11,669 nucleotides of DNA, taken from assembly GCA_036500145.1 (NCBI GenBank), contig DASYCO010000081.1:1-11669 (forward strand), given 5' to 3'. The stretch comes from CAMAVH01 sp036500145 (GTDB taxonomy: Bacteria > Pseudomonadota > Alphaproteobacteria > SMXQ01). Positions 7,082 through 11,669 of this stretch are shown in pieces (position 1 is the stretch's first letter; the number at the start of each line of letters is the position of its first letter). The notes beneath the pieces are model-generated. The model made no database searches. It saw nothing but the letters and a program-made list of their open reading frames with translations, and was not told the DNA's origin. Made by a program: the position numbers and the translations under genes.

Positions 7082-7195
7082 ATGTCGATCGCGCAGCACC
7101 ACGTTTCACGGCCCTTGGCCGCTTCCCGTCTCCGGCTCCAGCCCGGACTCCGTCTCCCGCAGATGTTTATGCGGTCCTGTTGTCGCGCCGTCTAA
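7082..7195 (+). CDS. Possible 37-residue leader peptide (upstream ORF)
   Basis: A short frame starts at ATG 7082 with an excellent ribosome site, GGAGGAG at 7068-7074, seven bases upstream, and ends with TAA at 7193-7195. The peptide starts MSIAQHHVSRPLAASR and ends MFMRSCCRAV; it is basic (many Arg), has adjacent Cys codons near the end, and has no acidic residues. The same frame stays open further upstream to 6935, but no upstream start has a comparable ribosome site. It lies within the leader between the AT-rich promoter and the 114-residue gene at 7280. The strong ribosome site and the paired Cys codons suggest a regulatory leader peptide rather than a working protein, but I recognise no homologue and it could be fortuitous. 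Confidence 0.4.
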   Translation: MSIAQHHVSRPLAASRLRLQPGLRLPQMFMRSCCRAV

Positions 7196-7279
7196 GCGCC
7201 CGACCGGACCATCCCATACGCATCCATTCTTTGCGCGGCACGTCGCCGAATGACGATCCGCGCCTGCAGGAGACGACCC

Positions 7280-7624
7280 ATGTTGACCATCCTTTCCGAC
7301 GTGCCGGCCCATGACCCCCACAGCTACGAGACGCCGGACGATCCGGCGGCCTTCGTCGCGCGCGGCGTCGACGACACCCAGGCGAACGACGCCTTCGTCA
7401 TCGAGACGGCGGAGATCGCCGCCGGCGTGATCGTGCGCCAAAAGGGCGGCTATCGCTTCTTCGCGTCCAGCGAACGCTTCCAGCTGCTCGACGGCAGCGT
7501 CTTCAAGAGCCCAAAGGCGGCGCAGGACGCGGCGGAGCTGATGCAGCGGGCGGCCGCCCGCGACCTGGCATCGCGCCGCCGCAGCGAAGCCGCCAGCTTC
7601 CTGCACGACTTGCCGTGGAGTTGA
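7280..7624 (+). CDS. Small hypothetical protein, 114 residues
   Basis: Start chosen at ATG 7280 because AGGAG at 7268-7272 lies seven bases upstream; an in-frame ATG at 7250 has no such site. The N-terminal part is acidic (Asp/Glu-rich, residues 10-46). The core reads RQKGGYRFFASSERFQLLDG followed by SVFKSPKAAQDAAELM, a pattern of a short beta-rich unit then a helix that I have the impression of seeing in small uncharacterised alphaproteobacterial proteins. The C-terminal 25 residues are Arg/Ala-rich. There is no signal peptide or membrane segment, so it is probably cytoplasmic. The Bug/TctC gene starts 58 bp downstream with no clear terminator between, so the two may be cotranscribed. No function can be assigned. 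Confidence 0.75.
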   Translation: MLTILSDVPAHDPHSYETPDDPAAFVARGVDDTQANDAFVIETAEIAAGVIVRQKGGYRFFASSERFQLLDGSVFKSPKAAQDAAELMQRAAARDLASRRRSEAASFLHDLPWS

Positions 7625-7682
7625 GCGCCGCCGCGCTCGCCTGATCCCTCGATTCACCCATCCTTTTCCGGAGTTCATCCTC

Positions 7683-8801
7683 ATGACCGCTCGAATTATG
7701 CCCGCCGTCCGCCTGTCCCGCCTGCGATCCGCCGCGCTGTTCGCAGGCCCGGCATTGCTTCTCGCCTCGCTTGCCCATGGGGCCGCCGCTGAAGACTTCT
7801 ACAAGGGCAAGCAGATCAACGTCATCGTCGGCTCGGCTGCCGGCGGCGGCTATGACGCCTACAGCCGCCTGGTGGCGCGCCATCTCGGCGACCATATTGC
7901 CGGCGATCCCAACATCATCGTGCAGAACATGGACGGCGCGTCCGGCGTCCGCGCGGCGAACTACGTCTACAACGTCGCGCCGCGCGACGGCACGGTGATC
8001 GCCACGGTGCAGCGCGCCACCTTGATCGAGCCGGTGTTCGGCAACGACAAGATCAAGATCGACGCCCGCAAGCTCTCCTGGCTCGGCTCGCTGACGACGG
8101 AATGGAGCGCCGCGATCGTCGGCGGCAACTCCGGCCTGACCAGCCTGGAAGACGCGCAGAAGCGGGAATTTTCCGTCAGCGCGTCGGGCGCCACGTCGGA
8201 CGCCTACATCTACTCCAACGTGCTGAACAACCTGATCGGCACCAAGTTCAAGATCGTCAACGGCTACCAGGGCTCGCAGGAGCAGACGCTGGCCATGCAG
8301 CGCGGCGAGATTGCCGGCCGCATCGGCTGGGCCTGGGGCGCGGTGAAGTCGACCGCGTCGGACCAGCTCGCGCGCGACGACATCAAGCCGATCGCCTGGC
8401 TGGCGACGGAGAAGAAATACGGCCTCGACCTGCCGCTGGCGCGCGACTACGCGCAGACGGAGGAGGCGCGCCAGATCCTCGACTTCGTCTTCTCGCCGCA
8501 GGAGATCGGCCGGCCTTATTTCGGGCCGCCTGAAGTGCCGGCCGCGCAGCTCGCACTTCTGCGCCAGGGTTTCGTCGACATGGCGGCCGACCCGGCCTTT
8601 CTGGCAGAGGCGGACAAGCTGAAGCTCGACATCGACTTCGTCGACGCCCAGGGCATCGCCAGCCTGATCGACCGCCTCTACGCCACGCCGCCCGACATCA
8701 TCGCGAAGTCCCTTGCGGCGCGCGACTCCAAGGAGGCGGCCAGCAAGGCATCGTCGGGAAAGTCTCCGGCGGCCGGCCAGTCGGCGGCGCTCAATAAATA
8801 G
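7683..8801 (+). CDS. Bug/TctC-family periplasmic solute-binding protein (second copy)
   Basis: A second Bug/TctC-type binding protein of 372 residues. The signal peptide spans about residues 1-36, ending HGAAA before EDFYKGKQI. The mature part follows the same layout as the 648-1676 protein: FYKGKQINVIVGSAAGGGYD, NMDGASGV, APRDGTVIA, FKIVNGYQGS, GRPYFGPPEVP and RLYATPPDII. Unlike the first copy it has an extra C-terminal tail of about 28 residues rich in Ala, Ser and Lys, outside the usual fold. A GGAG about ten bases before ATG 7683 serves as ribosome site. The two proteins share many positions but are clearly different, so they probably bind different ligands. No transporter membrane genes are adjacent. 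It follows the 114-residue gene and is followed by a cluster of inverted repeats that likely ends the transcript. Confidence 0.9.
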   Translation: MTARIMPAVRLSRLRSAALFAGPALLLASLAHGAAAEDFYKGKQINVIVGSAAGGGYDAYSRLVARHLGDHIAGDPNIIVQNMDGASGVRAANYVYNVAPRDGTVIATVQRATLIEPVFGNDKIKIDARKLSWLGSLTTEWSAAIVGGNSGLTSLEDAQKREFSVSASGATSDAYIYSNVLNNLIGTKFKIVNGYQGSQEQTLAMQRGEIAGRIGWAWGAVKSTASDQLARDDIKPIAWLATEKKYGLDLPLARDYAQTEEARQILDFVFSPQEIGRPYFGPPEVPAAQLALLRQGFVDMAADPAFLAEADKLKLDIDFVDAQGIASLIDRLYATPPDIIAKSLAARDSKEAASKASSGKSPAAGQSAALNK

Positions 8802-8814
8802 CCGTTCAAGGACA

Positions 8815-8863
8815 CTTCGCCGGCGGGACCGTTCATGCAAGCTGCGCGGCCGCGCCGGCGAAG
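8815..8863. repeat. Inverted repeat downstream of the second binding-protein gene
   Basis: Perfect 11-bp arms, CTTCGCCGGCG (8815-8825) and CGCCGGCGAAG (8853-8863), flank a 27-base loop. It begins 14 bases after the stop codon. It can form a stem in the 3' untranslated region and lies just before the terminator hairpin at 8868; a role in mRNA 3'-end protection or as a dispersed palindromic element is possible. Confidence 0.6.
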
Positions 8864-8867
8864 GGGG

Positions 8868-8899
8868 CAGGCGGATGGGGACACCCATCCGCCTGTTCC
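8868..8899 (+). terminator. Hairpin terminator after the second binding-protein gene
   Basis: CAGGCGGATGGG (8868-8879) pairs perfectly over 12 bases with CCCATCCGCCTG (8884-8895) around a GACA loop, followed by TTCC rather than a run of T. The fold is very stable, so transcription from the TctC-type gene probably ends or pauses here. The weak T tail leaves open that it is instead a repeat element. A third weaker stem (8913-8921 with 8931-8939, one G-T pair) follows. Confidence 0.6.
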
Positions 8900-9020
8900 G
8901 CTTCGCAAAATGCAATGAGCCGAATGCGATGGCTCGTTGAGACGACGAGTTGGCTGCTGGACGCTTCCGCGCCCCGCGCCTAGGCTGACGTAAACAGTAA
9001 GAAGATCGAGGGAGAAGACG

Positions 9021-10133
9021 ATGACGCTGATCATCAACAACGACGACGTGTCGAAGCTGCTGACGATGGGGATGACCATCGACGCGCTGGAAGCGGCCTA
9101 CAGGCAGCTCGTCGCCAAGGAATCGGTCTGCCGGCCGCGCATCGACGTCCAGATCCCGACCAAGGATCCACGCAAGGTCTATCAGTGGGGCAGCATGGAA
9201 GGCGGCTCCATGAGCGGCTACTTCGCCATCCGCATGAAGTCCGACGTCGTCTACGAGCAGAGCTACAACGGCGTCACGACGCAGGAGAAGTACTGCACCA
9301 GGCCGGGGCTCTACTGCGGCCTCATCTTCCTCACCTCGACGGAGAACGGCGAGCCGCTCGCCTTCATCAACGACGGCGTGCTGCAGCACATGCGCGTCGG
9401 CGCCGATGGCGGCATCGGCACCAAGTACATGGCGCGCGAGGATGCGAGCGTCATCGGCATGCTGGGCTCGGGCGGCATGGCGCGCACCCACATGGCGGCC
9501 TTCATGCACGTGCGGCCGAACCTGAAGAAGCTGCAGGTGTTCAGCCCGACCAAGGCGAACCGCGAGGCCTTCGGCAAGGAGATGCGCGAGCTCTACGGCC
9601 TCGAGGTGCAGGTCTGCGACCGCCCTGAGGAGATCTACAAGGACGCCCACATCGTCGCCGGCGTCACCGATTCGGCGGTGCCGGTGCTCAACGGCGAGCT
9701 GATCGAGAAGGGGGCCCATGTTGTGAACGTCGGCGCTGGCGGCCGGCCCGACGAGAAGACGATCGACCGGCTCGACGTCTACATGCGCTTCGGCAGCGCG
9801 CCGGCGCCCTGGGGCCTGCCGGAGTTCGGCCTCGACGACGAATTCCTGACCTATGCGGCGCAGCCCGAGTTCAATTCCAACTTCAAGCTGAAGCGCTCAG
9901 GCAAGCGCGGCCACGGCACCATCGCGGCCGACCGCATCGTGACCTTCGCCGACATCATCGGCGGCACCAACCGCGGCCGCTCGAGCAAGGACCAGATCAC
10001 CTATTCCGAGCGTGGCAACCTGCAGGGCAACCAGTTCTGGGCGGTGGCCGGCGCGGTCTACGAAGCCGCCAAGACGAAGGGCGTCGGCCGGGAGATCCCG
10101 ACCGAATGGTTCCTGCAGGACATTCGCGACTAG
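9021..10133 (+). CDS. Ornithine cyclodeaminase/mu-crystallin family protein
   Basis: NAD(P)-binding protein of the OCD/mu-crystallin family, whose members act as ornithine or lysine cyclodeaminases, ketimine reductases or amino-acid dehydrogenases. The 370 residues include the N-terminal dimerisation part with PRIDVQIP, the central MRVGADGGIGTKYMARED segment that replaces the common RTAA-type text, the Rossmann motif VIGMLGSGGMARTH (about 145-157) and VVNVGAG (234-240). The 78-103 segment, rich in Tyr, Cys and Gln, and the 285-335 segment with KRSGKRGHG are not typical of ornithine cyclodeaminase as I know it, so the substrate is open. GGGAG at about 9009-9013 precedes the ATG. A weak promoter-like TAGGCT lies at 8981-8986. 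The gene is monocistronic here, after a 219-bp gap that holds three inverted repeats. Its last codons are duplicated downstream (10145-10161). It converges on the lipoprotein gene. Confidence 0.87.
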   Translation: MTLIINNDDVSKLLTMGMTIDALEAAYRQLVAKESVCRPRIDVQIPTKDPRKVYQWGSMEGGSMSGYFAIRMKSDVVYEQSYNGVTTQEKYCTRPGLYCGLIFLTSTENGEPLAFINDGVLQHMRVGADGGIGTKYMAREDASVIGMLGSGGMARTHMAAFMHVRPNLKKLQVFSPTKANREAFGKEMRELYGLEVQVCDRPEEIYKDAHIVAGVTDSAVPVLNGELIEKGAHVVNVGAGGRPDEKTIDRLDVYMRFGSAPAPWGLPEFGLDDEFLTYAAQPEFNSNFKLKRSGKRGHGTIAADRIVTFADIIGGTNRGRSSKDQITYSERGNLQGNQFWAVAGAVYEAAKTKGVGREIPTEWFLQDIRD

Positions 10134-10168
10134 CGTCGCGCGGGGCAGGACATTCGCGACTGACGTCG
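10115..10168 (+). repeat. Short tandem duplication of the OCD-family gene 3' end
   Basis: The 17-base string GCAGGACATTCGCGACT occurs at 10115-10131 and again at 10145-10161, a 30-base offset; extended to 24 bases, 22 match. The offset keeps the reading frame, so the second copy repeats the codons for QDIRD and again ends in a stop, TGA instead of TAG. Each copy can fold a small hairpin (CGCGAC with GTCGCG in the first, CGAC with GTCG in the second). Confidence 0.85.
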
Positions 10169-10169
10169 G

Positions 10170-10736
10170 CTAGCGCAGCGGCTGGCGGCTGACCGGCGGA
10201 GCGGAGACGGCGGGCAAGTTGAAGCCGCCGCTGCTGGTGACGCCGCTCGTCGCGCCGCTGCTGCGCGGCGAGATGGTGAGCAGCACCTCGCTGCCGCCGA
10301 GCGTCGTGCGGCTGATCTGCACCGTGGCGATGCGCTCGTCGCGGCTGTAGCTCAGCACGCTGGTGCCGGCGCGCACCGCGGTGATGCCGGTCCAGTTAAA
10401 GCGCGGCAACTCGCGCGCGTAGAACTCGAACATGTCGTTGGGCGCCGCCGAGCTGGTGAAGACCAGCCGGCCGGTCCAGCTGTCGCGCGGACCGAGCACG
10501 AGAGAGCGGTCGAGGTCCATGCGGGCACCGGCCGGGATGGGAATGTCGGTGAACTGGGGCGCCTGAGCCTGGTCGGGCGTGCCGGCGTCCGGCGCCTTGC
10601 TCGAGGGCGTCAGGGGCGTGGAGAAGCCGCAGCCGGCGAGGGCGCTGGCCAGGGCGGCCGCGAGAAGGATGCTGGAGAACGGGCGAAACCCATTGTTTAC
10701 GGGGTTTTTGGATGCAGCAGTGTGACAGACGGTCAT
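10170..10736 (-). CDS. Putative outer-membrane or inner-membrane lipoprotein
   Basis: Predicted 188-residue lipoprotein. From the ATG at 10736 the first 35 residues form a signal peptide with a hydrophobic stretch SSILLAAALASALAG, ending in a lipobox (LAGC) with acylated Cys36. A TTG at 10757 would extend it by seven residues; neither start has a clear ribosome site. After a Pro/Ala/Thr-rich linker the conserved-looking core reads FTDIPIPAGARMDLDRS, SWTGRLVF, MFEFYARELPRFNW and ATVQISR, a small alpha/beta domain, then EVLLTISPRS. The C-terminal 30 residues are Ser/Gly/Pro-rich. I do not recognise a named family, though similar short lipoproteins with an IPIPxGA start to the domain exist in alphaproteobacteria to my recollection. 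It is divergent from the rRNA operon and converges on the OCD-family gene with 36 bp between the stops. Confidence 0.82.
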   Translation of the reverse strand: MTVCHTAASKNPVNNGFRPFSSILLAAALASALAGCGFSTPLTPSSKAPDAGTPDQAQAPQFTDIPIPAGARMDLDRSLVLGPRDSWTGRLVFTSSAAPNDMFEFYARELPRFNWTGITAVRAGTSVLSYSRDERIATVQISRTTLGGSEVLLTISPRSSGATSGVTSSGGFNLPAVSAPPVSRQPLR

Positions 10737-10786
10737 CGGCGAATTACTTATCCCCAAGTTTTTGCTCGCATTCCACGAACAGTAGC

Positions 10787-10815
10787 TAGACTTCCTGAAA
10801 TCGTCGACCTATATA
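10787..10815 (+). promoter_or_regulatory. Candidate upstream rrn promoter (P1)
   Basis: TAGACT (10787-10792), 17 bases, then TATATA (10810-10815). The -35 matches four of six consensus bases and the -10 five of six. It points to the 16S gene and would start near 10822, about 190 bp before the stronger promoter. The stretch between the two promoters, 10823-10980, holds no gene; it has a hairpin CCTGCCGC/GCGGTAGG (10883-10906). Confidence 0.4.
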
Positions 10816-10980
10816 CAGCCCACACGAACGGACGCCTTACGGCGCTGTCGTGGCCTTACTCCTTCGGTTCTGAACGGCTTGTCCTGCCGCTTGCTTTGGC
10901 GGTAGGAAACTGCGTTCCGGCTCTTCCGGCGGTCTTCCCAAGTCCTTCTGGACGCGGTGAAAAAATCGTTACGAAAGAGT

Positions 10981-11009
10981 TTGACAGGTTCGGAACCGGG
11001 GCGTATAAG
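10981..11009 (+). promoter_or_regulatory. Main rrn operon promoter (P2)
   Basis: A perfect TTGACA (10981-10986), a 17-base spacer and TATAAG (11004-11009) form a near-consensus sigma-70 promoter. An A-rich stretch (GAAAAAATCGTTACGAAAG) just upstream could act as an UP element. The start point would be near 11016, about 245 bp before the 16S gene. This combination is typical of strong ribosomal promoters. Confidence 0.88.
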
Positions 11010-11015
11010 GCGCGT

Positions 11016-11260
11016 CCTTGCAGCATGGACCGGACACAAACGGGGGTCCTCCCCGGTGGGTCCAGTCGTCCCTGATGCAAGGTTCCCGTGAGGGAATTGC
11101 TCTTTGAAATTGTGAAGACGGAAGGGATGCGCAGGCGGCGGTGTGTTGGCTAATACAACATGCCTAAGCAGGCGCATCAGGCACCAGGAATGGTGCCAAA
11201 CATGCGCTTGTGATCGGCTCTTTGATTTCTGAACGTTGGCTTCGGCCAACGGACTCAAGT
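11016..11260 (+). promoter_or_regulatory. rRNA operon leader with boxA elements and hairpins
   Basis: The leader has several ordered elements. CCTTGCA (11016-11022) pairs with TGCAAGG (11076-11082); inside it TGGACC (11026-11031) pairs with GGTCCA (11059-11064) and CGGGG (11041-11045) with CCCCG (11051-11055). Next TTCCC-GTGA-GGGAA (11083-11096) forms a boxB-like hairpin with a GNRA loop, directly followed by TGCTCTTTGAAA (11098-11109), close to the boxA antitermination consensus. A composite stem spans 11169-11210 (CAGGCGCAT with ATGCGCTTG, and GGCACCA-GGAA-TGGTGCC inside). A second boxA-like GGCTCTTTGATT sits at 11216-11227, and CGTTGGC-TTCG-GCCAACG (11234-11251) lies just before 16S. No tRNA or protein gene is seen here. 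Confidence 0.75.

Positions 11261-11669
<409 letters not shown>

Noticed and set aside
7503..9719. A 738-codon open frame on the minus strand across the second binding-protein and OCD-family genes
   Set aside because: It spans two convincing plus-strand genes and the gap between them, its translation is Arg/Ala/Gly/Asp-rich low-quality text, and long antisense frames are expected with G/C-biased third positions.
10722..11258. Open frames on both strands in the rRNA leader region
   Set aside because: They overlap the rrn promoter, boxA and leader stems, have no convincing ribosome sites, and show no recognisable protein features.

Overview
This window looks like a chromosomal segment of a GC-rich alphaproteobacterium. 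The clearest taxonomic evidence is the 5' part of a 16S rRNA gene at 11261-11669, whose text reads as alphaproteobacterial; a Rhodospirillales/Reyranella-like placement is an impression, not a database result. Coding genes have strongly G/C-biased third positions, which creates long false open frames on the opposite strand.

Layout. (1) 1-370, minus: the N-terminal part of an unrecognised protein that runs off the left edge. (2) 371-2456: a very good sigma-54 (-24/-12) promoter precedes a likely two-gene operon, a periplasmic tripartite-tricarboxylate-type (Bug/TctC) binding protein and an isochorismatase-like cysteine hydrolase, closed by a hairpin. (3) 2457-4984: gluQRS (tRNA-Asp modification), converging on a COG1233-type FAD oxidoreductase; the two stop codons interlock in one CTAG. 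(4) 5076-6840: a thiamine-diphosphate enzyme of the acetolactate-synthase/benzoylformate-decarboxylase superfamily, ending in a strong terminator. (5) 6845-7279: a 90-bp island of about 18% G+C with promoter-like elements, then a structured leader and a possible 37-residue upstream ORF. (6) 7280-8899: a small conserved-looking hypothetical protein and a second Bug/TctC protein, followed by stacked inverted repeats. (7) 9021-10133: an ornithine cyclodeaminase/mu-crystallin family protein whose 3' end has been partly duplicated. (8) 10170-10736, minus: a lipoprotein. (9) 10787-11669: an rRNA operon start with two candidate promoters, a folded leader with boxA elements, and 409 nt of 16S rRNA.

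How the genes may work together. Most protein genes fit uptake and turnover of small organic acids, amides or amino acids: two solute-binding proteins, an amidohydrolase-fold enzyme, a ThDP lyase/synthase-like enzyme, an FAD oxidoreductase and an OCD-family dehydrogenase-like protein. No TctA/TctB membrane subunits are present, so both binding proteins are orphans here. The most coherent unit is the sigma-54-driven binding protein plus hydrolase pair, which would make sense as a nitrogen-scavenging module. gluQRS, the lipoprotein and rrn are housekeeping-type neighbours with no visible link to it. No CRISPR array, transposase or tRNA gene was seen.
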